DNA of 64,000 nucleotides from Branchinecta lynchi. Its lineage: Eukaryota; Arthropoda; Branchiopoda; Anostraca; Branchinectidae. The notes beneath the pieces are model-generated. The model searched no databases and had not been told where the DNA came from. It worked only from the letters and a program-made list of their open reading frames with translations. How positions within the stretch are numbered: position 1 is the stretch's first letter; every line of letters begins with the position of its first letter. Positions 11,501 through 26,500 of the stretch are shown here, piece after piece. The DNA lies in contig JAKZAP010000018.1 of assembly GCA_023053575.1 (NCBI GenBank), forward strand, positions 13,048,202 to 13,112,201, in the 5' to 3' direction. The position numbers were made by a program, and so were the translations under genes.

Positions 11501-14500
11501 TATTCCGTGTGCCAGGAATAGACACTTGTTGATTAAGGATGTGAAACGAGTCTGATGCTTAATAACCTAAGTTCGGTGGAATGAATCAACAACTACAGAG
11601 GTTACAACTGGTTCAAATAATATGCTCGTGTATTGAAATGTCACACAAATATCTAAAGCACAAAAAGACGAGTTGAATGGGACACACAAATCTCAAACTT
11701 CGCCAACGTTGCTTCACAAAATCAAATTCCCTATTCTTCATCCCAGTCGACAGAGCAGCTGCCCCCCATACGAACATTTTCGCGGCAACAATCGAGGTAG
11801 TGTAAAAACGAGGTCTTGTACCCCTCCTGTACGTAAGAAATCAAATTGTGCAAATTCGTCGGTTGCAGCCGAGAAGTTCAAGTCTTGTCGGTGCAACAGG
11901 TTAATTAACGTCCATTTGTCTCCACATCAGGTTCTTTTTACACGTTCTACCATTTACCACAAACCTGCATTGTTCACAATAAAGTAACTGTTCACATAAT
12001 AGACACACCAGACAGACTGAGCTGCAAACATGGGTAAAAATCATCATATTACCATGCCAAGTTCGGCTACGTTATTTCCACTGTTAATAGTCAGAAATAA
12101 AATATTTTGCCTTTTACGGCGTTCTCTGAGTAAGTAGCAAGAAAGTCTGATCTTTAGTTGCTTTTACTATCATATTTGTTTCGCAATTTTATCTTCTCTT
12201 CCGTTTCTTCTCTGTAGGGTTAACTAATTAGCGGCGATTCTTGCTTGTGCGCACTACCTGTTGAGCAATTCTCAACTAAAATAGGTACTTTTCGAGAAGG
12301 GGTCTAACACTTCCCAAAAGGAAGTATAAACGAAAACAAAAAAGTGTTTTTAGGAGTCAAGCCAGCGTCGGATACCACCGTTCCAAGGATATTCTGAATC
12401 CGGATTTTTTGGCCTAGAAAATGGTATCGTCAGACTGACTGTACCTTTTGGGTCGGGTGTTGTCGAAACACAGCGTCTTTTGACGAGCTGGCGGTCGGAC
12501 TATTACCTAATACCTGTTTTTCGGTGACTCGATTGAAACGCGTTACTCAAGACGAAGCTCTTCCTCTTTGGAAAGCGGATAACGGGAAGTCACGTGGCTT
12601 CGGCGCGTGACTGATGAACGGGCAGGCTGAGTGTAGCCGAAGGATTTATTTCCTCCAGTGTTATACAAAAGTCGTAGACTTCTGCCCTATGTGTGGTTCA
12701 CTAGGGGAGGATGTCATGCATCTGGTGGGTAGATGCGTTGAATTAAATGATCTGTGTAAAGAGATTTTTGGGCATAGTAGGATGGAGGAGGAGGATTTAG
12801 TTAAAGTCATGGGGAAGAAAAATTTTGGGGACCTTCGTCGGCTTGGGGAGGTTCCTCAAGCAGTCTATGGAGCATCGGGAGCGTTTTTTGGAGTAAGGGT
12901 TCCTTCCTGTTGTTTTGTGTTTCTGAGTGTTATTTGGTGTTATTATGTTATTTTCCTGCCATGGCCTCACGGGATTTTTGGAAATAAATTCATTCATTCA
13001 TTCATAGTCAAAGGACAAAAGAAGAAAGATTGATAAATGTAGTTAAAAAGACTGAGGGTGGCTTGGAATAAAAATCAAACAATAATGGGTGGGTTGAGAA
13101 GTCCAAATCGCCAGCTAGAGAAAATAAGAGTATAGGTATGTAGGATGACACGGCTATTTCATTAGGCTGATTTACTGAAGGGAAGAGGGAGGAGTATCAG
13201 TAATAAAGACCGCACAAAAATATACATACAAATAATAACTGATTAGAACTAACGCTAGGACCTGAAAGCGCCTGAAGCTCTACCAGCACTGGGTTGAAGC
13301 TATCATTTTATGATGCTATGGAAGCCTCTTGATAAAATAAAAGTGACATACTCGATGACAGAAGTGGTTACTCGTCCAGTTACAGATAAAGGTTTGCTTG
13401 CGTTTGGTGATTGGATTACGCGTGAGCCTTGGACTGAAGTTTTGGAGGCCCCAACTTCGGATGAAAAAGCTGAGATTTTTCACGAAAAAATAAAAACACG
13501 TTTTGATGATTGTTTCCCTGAAAAAAAGGTGAACTTTTGTTCTTCAGATAAGCCTTATGTTACAAAAGAGATTAAAAATTTGATTAAAAAGAAATTATTT
13601 TTGTTCCGAGCGGGTGACCGACAACAAGCTAATAAGCTGTGGAATAAAATAAAAAATAAATTGAAGAGAGCGGAGGAACAGTATGGTCGTGAAGTGGATG
13701 ATCTATGCGAACTAAAACCTCAACAGTATTACCAGAAAATAAAAAGCATGACTGGAAAATCACATAAAAGTATTGATTTTAATGTTAATGAGCCCCCAGA
13801 ACAAACGGCAAATGCCCTTAATGCTCACCTGATAGCTATAGTACAAACTTACCCACCTTTAAGACCGACACCTGAAAGTACTCCAGAAGATGAAACTGAA
13901 GGTTCTGGTTTGGCAGTTCCAGAACTATCAAAGGCTGAGATTGCTTCAAAATTAAAAAAAATGAAAAAAACATCAATTACACCTTTTGACATCCCAGTTC
14001 AACTCATAAAAGCTTTCCCAGAGGAGTTAGCTGTACCTCTCCAGAGTATTTATAATATGATTTCTAAAACTGGCCAGTATCCAAAGAAATGGAAGCTTGG
14101 TTTTGTCGCCCCAATCCCAAAAAAAGGATGTCCAAATGATTTTACGGGAGTGAGACCAATTACTATGACTTCAATTTTCACCAAGATTTATGAATCAGTT
14201 GTTGCAATATGGTTGAAAAAACACCTCCTTTCAATGATTGATAAAAAACAATTTGGGAATTTACCAAAAACTTCGACAACACATTACCTTGTTAGCTTGA
14301 TTGATTTTATTTTGAAAAATTTGGATTGCCCAGGGAAGTGGTTGAATTTGATTGCAATAGATTTTAAAAAAGCTTTTGATTTAGTTGATCATAATATTTT
14401 ATTGGAAAAACTGAGACAGAAAAATATTCCGGATTTCATTTTAAAAATTGTGCGTGGTTTTCTAACGGAAAGGCAGCAAGTTGTAAAATATAAAGGCCTT

Positions 14501-17500
14501 CATTCATCTACTAGTGCTATATACTGTGGTGTCCCACAAGGAACCGTGTTGGGACCTCTTTGTTCCATATTCAACCATATTCAAATATGGTTGTAAATGC
14601 GGAAAAAACAACGGTTTTGACCTTTTCTTTTTTATCGGATGAGCCAAGTTTCCACCCTGAGTTAGATGATGGCCTCCTCTCGGAGGAAATTAATCTCCTT
14701 GGAGTCGTCGTTTCGTCTGATCTCTCGTGGAAGAAAAACACTGATAGTATGATAAGAAAAGCTAATGCGTCTATTGTTATGTTAAAAACACTAACTAAAT
14801 TTAAGGTCCCTGAAAAAAAGATGTTGCGTCTGTATTGTATGTTTGTTCGTCCTCTTGTGGAGTATGCTTGTCCGGTTTGGCACTATGGTATTACGAAGGA
14901 TGAATCTGATCGTATAGAGAATATTCAGAAACGTGCCCTAAGAATTGTGCACAGGGCCCTAAAATACCGTACTCTGGCCTTCTTTCTTTATTTGGACTGG
15001 ATGCGCTGTCTAATAGGAGGCAGAAGTTGTGTCAAAATTTTGGACTAAAACTCCTTGAACACCCAACTCTCCGATCCCTTTTACCCCCGAATTTTGAGGT
15101 TGAACGCCCAAGGCCACCAAGGCAAGTATCCACCAAAGTCCCGAAGCTCATGCCGATCTCATGTAACCGGGAAAGATATTGTAATAGCTTCATTCCGAAA
15201 TTTTGTTGGTTTTTACAATAATGTTATTTTGTCTTAGTTATTTTGTTATGAATTTTATTTCGGTTGTTGACTTCAATGGTTTACCTTTTATTTTGATTAC
15301 GAATCTGATTTTAACAATTGTTGTATATATTACTTGACAAAGGTCAAACAATTTGGTTGGACAACTACGAAATTTTGTACCTGAATTATACAATAAATCT
15401 AAAAAAAAAAAAAAAAAAAAAAAAACTTGTGACGGTTTTGTGTTATAATTTTTTTCTTTCTTATACTGTCAGAGCAATGGCATTTTACGCATTGTCTTCT
15501 TATTATCCTTAAAGGACACCTCGCACTTCATGGTGTTTCTGCACAGATGCTCTGAGATAGTTGACCACTATACAAATAAGAAATGCTTACAGGAAATTAT
15601 ATATTAACCACGTAGAAAGTGAAGAACCTCGGGAACAAGAATGGATGAAAATACTATTGAAGTAGAATGAACTGCTATCACAAGTACGACGTGTCTTTTA
15701 TAATTACATTTTACCTTTTTGCGATCTGAAAGTTGTCCATGCCCGCCAGACATGGAACAGAAAACTCAGTTTCTTGGGGTTTTGGGATTTGTAAGTTTGA
15801 GTTGTTGATTGAAAGGGGTTGCCTAATGCCGGAACTCGGTGTTTACATGGACCGGACACATACGGCGTATACACGCCCCTTTGAACGGCACAGCCGTTCA
15901 CAGCGAAAGATGCGAGGTGAGGAATAAAAAGTCGAGGTTTGAAAAACTGATCGCCGAACAATCTTTACGCTGAGCAGTTGACCAAGCAATCTTATTCAGA
16001 CATAATCAGTAGACTTCAATTCAGTCCCAGAAATCCGGTGGGGCTATGCCGGGAAAACAAAACAGAAAACCCCATTAAAACTCAGTTCAAACACTAAAAG
16101 AAAACCCTTACTTCTCCAAAACGCTCTCGATTAATCTTGTCTCCACTAAGATAAGATTAGCTCAAATTCGGATTAATCTTGTCCAAGTAGAGATAAGATT
16201 AATCCCATTGGCTCAAAAAAGCCCTCCCCCCCCCCGCATGTGTCATTAGCCAAGACGTACCACTTAAAAAAAAAAAAGATGAATTTATCACTTCAGTGGT
16301 TCTTCGGGTCTTCCTGGCAATGCTTGATGCTTGTTATGCATACAGTTTTCAAAATCACAGCACATTACATCCAAAGTGAAACTGCGCATCCTTGTGTTAT
16401 CTGTTATGAAACTTCTGACAGTGTATCTTACTTTTAGATGAAATGTCTGTCCTCAGACGATAGTGAAGCCATCAACGATGTTCTCATGCTTATTCGAAAC
16501 ATCTTGAACATACCGGAAAGACCACACTATGCCGCAGGAGGCATACCCACTCCCGACCCGACATCGTGCGAGTTTAAAAGCTCTGGGACTAGTGAGGGTA
16601 GCAGCTATGGAAGCTCCAATTTGGGAGCATCAGAGGTAATGTTTCAGATTTGAACCTTAAATGCGAAATCACAGTTCTTTTGTTTTGTTCCACAGTAACG
16701 TTTTGGATACAGAAGTAACATTCCGAAATTCAGTACACTGTAAAAAGTTTTTCCGAGTAAGGATTAAAGTTAACTACAGTATTTACTACTGGGATTAATC
16801 GTATCTCTACTGGGATAAGTTTAATCCGAATTAGAGACAATCTTATCTCAGGAGACGCAAGATTAATCCCAGTAGTAAATACTGCAAGATTGTTTTGTTT
16901 TACATTGTGTAAGAAAAAGTTATAATAATAAAAAATCGAGGTCGTGGTATTTAAAATTTGCGAAGCACTTCCTCTCTTTTCTAATTATGCCATAACCACA
17001 CACTAACGGAGAACCTCCCTGTTCCATGTTAAGCTATACTTTTGAAAGTTTGCTCCTCCTACGGAAAATCACAGACATCTGGGCCCAACCCGCGCATGAT
17101 GTTATACACTGAATCCCTATAATTGTGTTTTCAATTGTTGTTATTTTTTATATGCTCCGCATTAAAAAAATGACGGATCACAAGGAAATTAGTTGCAAAT
17201 TCCTAGAAATGTATCATTGCTATTATTGATAATTATTGGAAGCAAGTTATTTTTAAACCTGAAAGTTCATATGGAATTAAGCAGAGGATAAAGAAAAAAA
17301 AAGTTTGAATGCACTATTTATAATTTATAGTTGGATACATAGGGTGGATAGCCATTTGTTTGAGCGCTCTCTACGACCCTGTTAGAGAATCATTAGGATG
17401 AGAGAGCGTGTTCCACCTTTCTAACAATAGTAACTATTTTCGTTTTTTCGTTCCAACCTCGTAAAAAGTTACTACGCTATCCGTTCCAACCTTCTCCAAA

Positions 17501-20500
17501 TGGTGAGTATTTGCTTAACGTGCTCGGGAGCGTAGTAAGCGTGGTAACCACGCATCTCTGTACCGTGATTGGTGGGATTCACCCGTGGCACGATATTCTG
17601 CTGGAAAATAGAAAAATCGTTCCAGCCTTGACGGCAAAACGCCAGAATTCGTGGCATCATGCGCAGTGACTACGGTAAGTAGGGTCGAACACGCTCAGAG
17701 ACGCCGTAATTTCGTATGAAATGAACCTTCAAACATGAGTTCACGACTGTCTGAAAAGATAAAGAGCAAATTTAAAGTGTGGCCAAGTGGGCCTTGCCTG
17801 TCAGTAAAAGTCAATTGAATAAAATAGTGTACGTAAGTAATTGTAATTTAGCTGTCGAAATCGTGTGTATGTTTTATAGTATTTATATGTTACTGAATGG
17901 ACCAGAGGCCTTAGGCATAGTTCTTTTATACATTATTTGCGTTTCTGCAGATACTATGGTATCTACGTAAGTAAGTAAGTAATTTATTTATAACCCGCCG
18001 TTTTCAGAAAGCGGAGTAAATGAAGAAAATAAATAAAACACATAAACATACACAAAAAGACACTTAATTTCAATCGTCGGCCAGGAAGCAGTGTAGAAGG
18101 TCGTGCGCTGGTTGGGTTCTGTTGTCTATGATTTTGTATAGCGACGAAGAAACATCCAAAAGGGTAACCCTTGCATCTTGAATTTTGAACCTCTCCGTCA
18201 AAGTATGGTTATGGCATAATTTCGACAAGTGGAGCCGGTGCTTTGCAACTGTTACAACGGTAACTTGATCTGCAATTAGTCGTGTTGCAGTTATCCTGGT
18301 ATATGATATACGGTTGCTCTTCAAAAACGACAGTTGCCGAAATTGCGCTTTTCGAAGTCATCCCAAAAGAAAAACTGATATTCAGTCACGTCACTAAGTG
18401 CCAAACTTCTTTCCCAGCACCAATTTGACAAAAATTGAATGAAAGTGAGATGACTTTTTCAGCTACCACGCTCTTTTACCACGGTCGGACCATGGTATCT
18501 GCATATCAGATATCATGATAACTGCAAACGTGACTTTACACAGTGGTATCAGATGCCATGGTATCTGCAAAAGCAACTATTATATTTTTTACTCCTCAGT
18601 TCTGAGAGTAAACGCATGAATGTTTCCCTATGCCAGCAGCTGAAGAGAAGATTCGCCAGGCTGTTTTTTATATTATTTGTTCCTTTTTTTTTTTGCAGCC
18701 ACGAGTGGGCTTTTCTGCAAGTGATTGCTACTCCTTCACGGGACGTACAGCGCAGCAGCAGCCATCTGTTGGCAATCAACAGAATCAGCTCGTATGGAAT
18801 CTGTTTGCAAGTGGACTCGACCGCATTCTGATCCAGCTCATGAGTGACGACCGCAGGGTAAGTTTCTTGAAGCCAGGTGGCGCTAATATCTGTTAGTAGA
18901 CATAAATTTGTTTATTTTACATTTGCAGATAGGCGGTATAGACTCATGGTGGATTTAAAACACTGCGTAAAATCTGAGCGTATTTTCAAATCCGAGCGTA
19001 TTTTACGCACGTATTTAAGCTTGAAAAGATTCTTGCAATACGGAGGTATTTAGATACAAAACGGACCGATTTCTCAAATACGTCCGTATTGCTGGAGATC
19101 TTTTCAAGCCCAAATACGTGCGATACGCTCGTATTTCAAAATACGCTTGGATTTACGCAGTGTGTAAACGTAGCATTAATCAGGTAGATGCGTTTTTTAA
19201 GCATTACGGATAAGCAATGCGCTTTCTCCGCTCACTGTCTCACACCAAGTTGGCAAAGATCAATCTGAATTTTATGTTTTGGTTCCACTAGTAGAACTAG
19301 AGCTAGACGCAGAACTGTAAGTCCTCAACTTGCGTAGAAAAATAGCTGGATCTTTTTCCCGACACAACAAAATGCGACGTGTAACGCACAAGGTATAAGA
19401 GTCATGAGCTCACTTGTATTTGACACCTAATCTTTGCGGCACTTCATCGGGCAACTGTGGAGTTCAGAGTAGCTATATCTGGTACAGATAAAATAAATCC
19501 CCTAGTAACCGACGTGGGGACTTTAATTATGTTCACAAATGTCCGAGCGCTTTGAGTCCAATGGTATCAGCACATGTTTCCCACGCTGCTTCTGCAATGT
19601 GCTCAGATATTCTCTTTCTTGGCGACCGGATTGCATTATCTGCATGCAGTCGAAATAAAAAAATAAACAGGAATCGGCTAGACCATCAAACTCATGTAAA
19701 GTCGTATTCTCACCGTTTCCCGAGGACTCCGCTTGAGGAGTCCCCGCGTATTTTTGTCCAGGGGACTCACTCCCCTTATTCTCGCGAGTCCCCACGGACG
19801 GGGAATGCTCCGATTATCATCACCATCATCAAAAAGTACTCCCTTTCGGATTTAGAGGGGAATCAGTTTTTGCTGCGTATTGTTGCAGTGTAAATTTAAT
19901 TAAAATCAATCAGAATAAACAAAACCAAAAATAAAGTGGACTCAGACTAATTTCGTCAACTGCATATTTTTATTTTTAACAAAATCCGTTTTGGAAGTAT
20001 TCCTCGTGTTCTCGCTGTTTCTGCACGCGGAATCCGCGTGGAGTGACTCCCTCTATTCTCGCCGTTCCCTTCGATCCCCCGAGGAGTCCTAGGGGAACGG
20101 CGAGAACACGCCTTAAGAGTTTTGAAATAAATGGGATTTTCTGTTTCGTTTCAATCTTCATACTTGGTTTGGCCTTTTTCTCGAAACTTTTTCCATTTAT
20201 GGTTCGGTACTGTTTCTACATATATGATTGCGTAGAGTACATTGGAGGTTGGCACAGTGTTGCTAAACGGATAAGACTTATCCGTTCGCGCCAAGATCAG
20301 TTTACTTTTATCACAGGGTGCAGGAAAAGTTGTCCGTCCGAGATTGACAAACGTCCAAAGGAAGAGCATCAATTTCGTGCCCTTGAACAAATATCTTTTA
20401 GGAGACTTGGTCTGTTACGATGGTTCAGCTGGTAGCGCTCCTATACAAGGATCAGCATGTTGACCACTTGCAGAAACTACTGGCTACTTGGGTCGATGAG

Positions 20501-23500
20501 GATGGGTCTAGCGGATCCTCCGATGATGAATCAAACACATCGCCTCCGGTAGGTATTCCTCCGTTTCCGTACGTATCAACAGTCTCCTGCGTACTACTAT
20601 GTGCCAAATACTCTATATGACTAAGTCCAAAACACGCCACTGATCCTCAGGAAGAAGGAGAAAACGTCTCACTAGCGACTTAAACTCAACAGCTCAAATC
20701 CTGTGTCAAACAATTACAGCGATCTTTGGGAGCAGCTGTGATACCCGATTGGATACCGCTTCTCACGCTTCCGCTTGGTACCCGGCGTTTTTGCATCAGC
20801 AAGGAGAGTCAGTCATCAATAGTATTAGTATCCATGCCAACGTTTACTAGTATGACTAGTAAACGTAAACGCGCTAGTAAACGCGCGACGTATATTCAAA
20901 TAATGTATACAACGGATGCGTCAGGTACGATTCTTCATCAGCGATATTTCGGCCCTTCTTGATAAGGGTCCTCGTCAGGCTGTTAATCTTCAGGGTCAAC
21001 GTCGGGGAAGGAAACAAACCTGTAACCTGTGCTGATGAAGAATCGTAGCTGACATATCCGTTGTATACATTATTTGAATATATGTTTGAAAGTCAGCTTG
21101 TGCTCAAAGAATATTTGACTTTGCTACGTTCGGTCCTTCCCGGTAGAATGGACCGGACTCACGTGAGCTCGAGTCCTCAGGGCTCCCTCAGCGTTCTAGC
21201 TCGTCTGTCCGTTATTAGTTTTTCAGGTCCTTGGTGTCGTAGCGTACGCCAAGGACCCTTTCTTTCCTGTTTCTGCCGTCGAGACCATTTAGATTCTGAT
21301 GAAATTATTCTCTACCGTAAAACAGGTTTAAAGTTTAACTGAAAAGCTACTTATTTTTGTGTCATTTAACTAAATACACTGAATTATTTGGATTCTTCAA
21401 AGGATTTTTTTATTTTGCACTATCTGCTCTAGTTATTAAATTAAACTAAACTAAATTTTATTTGTAACCCGTCTAGGTAAAGACGGAGTATGGTAAAAAA
21501 TGAAACAAGAGAGAAACAACATAACATCAACAACAACCGAAATAATTAAAAATTCAGTAAACCGGAACATCTTGAAGCTCCATGGATGGTTACAGTTTCC
21601 CTTCATCCTTTTGATGGGTCTCAGGACAGCCGCAGACTGATCAGCTATACGGAACTTTTCGATGAGATGGCTGTTCCTTGTTCGAGGGGGGGGGGGGGGG
21701 GGAGGGGGAGGCGCAGCAAATATTTAGAAAACCGAAAGAAAATGGAGGAGTTTGACGAAGATTTTCGTTACTGAAGATGGTCCAGAAAGAGGAAAGATAC
21801 AATTTGGCGCGATGAATAGAAATACTTGTAAGTTATTGTGGACACATAACAAAAATTATAATAGTTTTAGTAATAATAATACGCAGCAAAAACAGACCAT
21901 GCTCCATTCGAAGCTCGTCTAAACATTGCACGCTGTACATTATTTCGGCATAGAGATTTTTTCGTAGGTTTTCTCGAAAGAATTACCATAATCACTTGTC
22001 ACGACTCCAAATAGAAAGGCGTTCCAGCAGCTGATTGGTCGTTCTAGGAAGGGGAATCGCCAGCCACGGATTTTAAAACAAAGACAATGATCATTTTGAA
22101 CTTCAAGTTTCAAGGCTATATTATTAGCAAACGTAAAGATATCCTAAAATGGGATCCCGCTGATGAGAGCACAGCTTGAGCGCGCACGAAATAAAATAAT
22201 CAAACGAAAAATAACTTCAACATCACTAATCGTACCCATTAGTCGCACAAATCTTACACCTCCCGGAAGCAAGACGAAGACACGGTCAGAGTTATACATA
22301 CTTAATTATATAAACGAGAAAACAAAAGTAAACGAAGATGGAATACCGATAGACTACACAGATGAAAACAAAACAGAAGGAAAAAAAATCTAAAAGAGAG
22401 AGACTCGCTTAGCTTCTGAAAATCCTCCACCTGCGCTCTTCTAAGCCGTGATCTAATATCTGTGATTCCTTTCGTTGCGTCGATGCCTAACTTTAAAGCT
22501 TCAGCTCTACAAAATTTAGACGTGCCATAATTTTCCCAGTGGAGATAATACTGTTTTACTTGCAGTGTAACAGCGTGCAGAACCCCGACTCTGACTCCCT
22601 CTCGTCGGCCATCTCAGCGTGCAACAATGCTGACATGGCAGACCTATCACAGCACTCATCTAGCAACTTCAGCACCAGCCCAAAGGAGCAAGTTCTTAGC
22701 CCGTCCTCATCAGAGGAAGACTCGAAGCCGGCTAGTCCCTCAAATGGCAGTCGTCTGTCTGTGACAAAAGGGATCGGATCCAAGATGGCTGTCGCCCGCT
22801 GGAAACTGGTAATTGTTAAAATAGTATATTTAAATATTCTTTGAGCCCAAGGTGACTTTGAAACATTTATTACAATGTTTACGTCAGCTACTATTCTTCA
22901 TCAGCGATATTTCGGCACTTCTTGACAAGGGTCGTCGTCAGGCTGTCAATCCTCTTGGTCAAGGTCGGGGAAGGAAACAAACCTGTAATAAATAATCATG
23001 ATGAAAAAAAAGTAGCTGACGTATCCGTTGTAAACATTGTTTGAATATATAGTATATTTATTTTTGGGATCCCGAAACGCAAGTGGAGGGATACCTATGA
23101 CTTCGCAAAAGTTTTCTGTCTGTCAGCACGACAGCTTTGAGTCTGAAGAGGACCCTTGCCGAGAATAGCCGAACGTATCCGGCTTGCACTATCAAATACG
23201 ACAACTCTCGAGGGGAATGAGATATTTTGATGAAACTTGGTGTCAAGATTCTTCGGGTCAAGGGAAAGGTCGAGTTGGTACATGGGCCCCATAGCTGTAT
23301 ATTTAGGGGAGGGGGAGGGGCCTCAGATTAAGGGGCGAGCAAATATTTTTCAGGAGTTAATGAGATAGTCGATTAAGAGGTAAGAAGACATGTTGGACAC
23401 CAATATGAAATTCATTTACTTGCCGGACAAGTAGTTCGCCCGGAATCCGGCTAAACCGGAAAGTTTGCTAAAAGTTAAAGATTTAACAAACCGGAAATTT

Positions 23501-26500
23501 GGCAGAAGTAAGGCAGGAACTTCGTGAAAGTCGAGATGGCACAGGCTATAGGGGTAAACACACATGCTGAATTCATATTTGAACTTGGTCTTCTCAGACG
23601 ATTACCATTTACCTGAATCTATGTCTGAATTTTTACTAGTAAAGTGCTCAGGGAGTCTGTCGAAGACTGGATCTCTACAAGACCCAATTGTTTGGATCAA
23701 ATATTAAAGTTTTGGAACCCCATCGAAACCTTTGGTCTTGTCTCCTAAACAGAATTGGCCGGCAGAAGGACTATCCCCCCCCCACCCTTCCGCAGCTGGA
23801 ATCCGGTCAGTTCCCTCTTATCACTTGTTGGCATTGATGGAAACCTCTTCTAGTCAGTCACTGAGAATTGTTATATAAGCAACAAACTGAAATGTTTTTG
23901 AAAGCTGACGTTTTGTCGTCCGTGTTCTATTTACTTCTGTTATATTTAGAGTCGAAAGCCTTTTCTATTGTGTTATATCGGTAGCATTATTGTTTTGGCG
24001 GGGCAAACTGGTTTCCATGAGTAATCGTGGGGGGGGGGGGGGGGCATTGCAACTGTCTCTTTCTTGCGCCAGCTATTGCGTGAACGCTAGCTATCCGGTC
24101 TCCTTGCTCAAACCATAAGTGGTTATGCCTCAGATTACTTGTTTGATCAGACGTTCATTTAGGCGGCAGAGGAGGTCACCAATACAACGTAGAAGACCGA
24201 TTTGTGGGATCCCAAAGCGTAAGTGTAGGGATACCTGTGACTTCGTACAAGTAGTCCATCTGTCCGTCCGTTGTGAGCACGATAACTATCGAAGGGAATG
24301 AGATCTTATATGAGATCTAACTTGGTGCGGGGATTCTTTGGGTCAAGGGAAAGGTAGATAGGCTCCATAGCTATATATTTAGGGGGTGAGGGGTCAAATT
24401 AAGGGGCGAAATCAAATATTTTTTAAAAGCTAGTGATGGTCGATTTAGCAATAAGGAAACATGGTGAGTCCGAATATGAAATTTATTTTTTCGCCAGACA
24501 ATTAGTTCACCCGGAATCCGGCAAAAACCGAAAATTTGGAAAAAGTAAAAGTTGAATCTGAAGTTGATTAGATGTTCGACTCTAGGGTAAGAGAGCATGC
24601 TGATTCCGAATATGAAAATTATTTGTTTGAAGGACAAGTAATTCGCCCGAAATCCCGAAGTTTAGCTAAAACCCAATGAAATAGTCAATATAGAGTGAGG
24701 AGACATGCTGTTAACTTTGCAACATACTGAAGATAATTAAACTGATCGCATACACTTTTCGTTTATCTTCAAAGTCCCAACCGGCATTGACTGGGTCAGA
24801 AAGGCAGAATGCGTCCCGACAACTGTCTGGTGAACAATTTAATGAAAATTTGTCGACCAATTTTCGAAAAAAACAGATGGCTAATATTCCAGTCCCTATC
24901 CTACCGCTTTGTCCATACATGTGAAAGCTCTGCGCGTCGGAAGATACGCTTTGTTTATAATCTGTGGATGCGAGGGAGTCACGTGTCTTGGGTTTATCAA
25001 AGACTGTTTACTCCTAGCTTACGTATTCTTTGGGTTAGTCATGGAAGTCTGTCGTCTCGGGGGGTCGAAGGGGTTGAGATATGTTGTTCTAACTTCGAAT
25101 GAAGATTCACTGGCGAAGTACAGTTCCAAGTTGTAGATGGGTCCTTTAGATATTAGAGGAGGGCGTTTCCAGATACGGGTAAAAAAAAAGTATGTTTGTA
25201 AGCCGACGAGATAGTCGTTTAAGGGGTAAGGAGGCCTGCTGAATCCACATATGAACTTAGTTTTCTTGCCGGATAAATGATTCGCCCCAAATTCGTCCGA
25301 AACTGGAATTTGGTTGAAGCTCAAGTTGTTTCTGAAGTCGATTAGAGATTCGGTATCTTGGTAAGGAGACATGCTGAATTGAATTTTGAACTTTATTTCC
25401 ATGACAGATAAGCGGGCATAATTTGCAAAAACCCGGAAATTTGGATTGAATGGTTCTTCTCTCGGTGTCACAAGCTCTTTTGCTCTACATGCAGTTCGCC
25501 GGGAATGCTGCTAAAATACGAAGAATTTTCTCAAAGTAAAGGGTCTTTCTGAAGTCGATTAGGATGAGATATTGGAGTAAACATCCTTGCTTAATCCATA
25601 TCTGAACTTGGTTTTCTCATCTGAGTAGTTGTTTGGCCGTAAGTTGCCAAAAACTCCAAAACGGTAACATTATTTTTTTTTTTTTCATCTTCAAGCGGTG
25701 GGTTATGGAAAGTCCAACAAATATTACACTTTTGGGATTCCATCGCCGTAGAGACAGCGTCGTAATAGCCGACAAAGCCACTTACTGTAGACTACAACCG
25801 GTTTGGAACACAAGTAATACAGTTGATTCGACATTAAGCCTAGACATTGTAGGCTCCCCTCCCGTCGTCCGTGCTCCAGTCTGAGAGGAACACTGGCAAT
25901 CATTTTTTTTTACCGTATCCTACCCATTCGTCAGCTAAATTTGCAGACAAGTGTATACCTGCATTTTTCTCAGGTCGTTTCTCGCAAAAATTACTAGTCA
26001 ATTTCTTACCTATTGTCTTAATTTCTTTTGTAAATAGTTATCATGTTTTTGACGGCTTCTCCTAAAGGGGCATTTACACAGCGGGTATTTTCCCCCGGAG
26101 ACGAGAGGGGAAAGTGTTCACACGGTACCCGGGTATTTTACAAGGGAGAGTACTGTCATATGGCAGTAGATTCCAAGGTTGTAAAGCTAAAGGATATCTC
26201 TCTACAATGGACACCAACATCTGTCCATTTGGATCACGTCTTATATGGGCATAGTCAAAATTATCGCTCGAAAATTTGATTTTGGTGTTGCAGACGTCGA
26301 AGAATACCTTTCGACAAACAAATACCCGGGTAAAAAGTTCGCAAAATTGAATCCAAAATACCCGGGGATTTATTGCTGTTGCGGGGAAAAATACCCGCGG
26401 AGTACCGGTAAATACCCTCCGTGTAAACGTAGCTTAACTGTATTTGACGACCTCTTCGAGCTTTACTCTTCAACTTATAGGATCTTAAAATATTTGAATA

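Noticed and set aside
19552..19893. 113-codon + ORF
   Set aside because: Overlaps the GGAGTCC fold-back element and has no family signature.
22163..22393. 76-codon Lys/Thr-rich + ORF
   Set aside because: No recognisable domain, no splice-compatible phase with tim, and composition typical of a chance frame.
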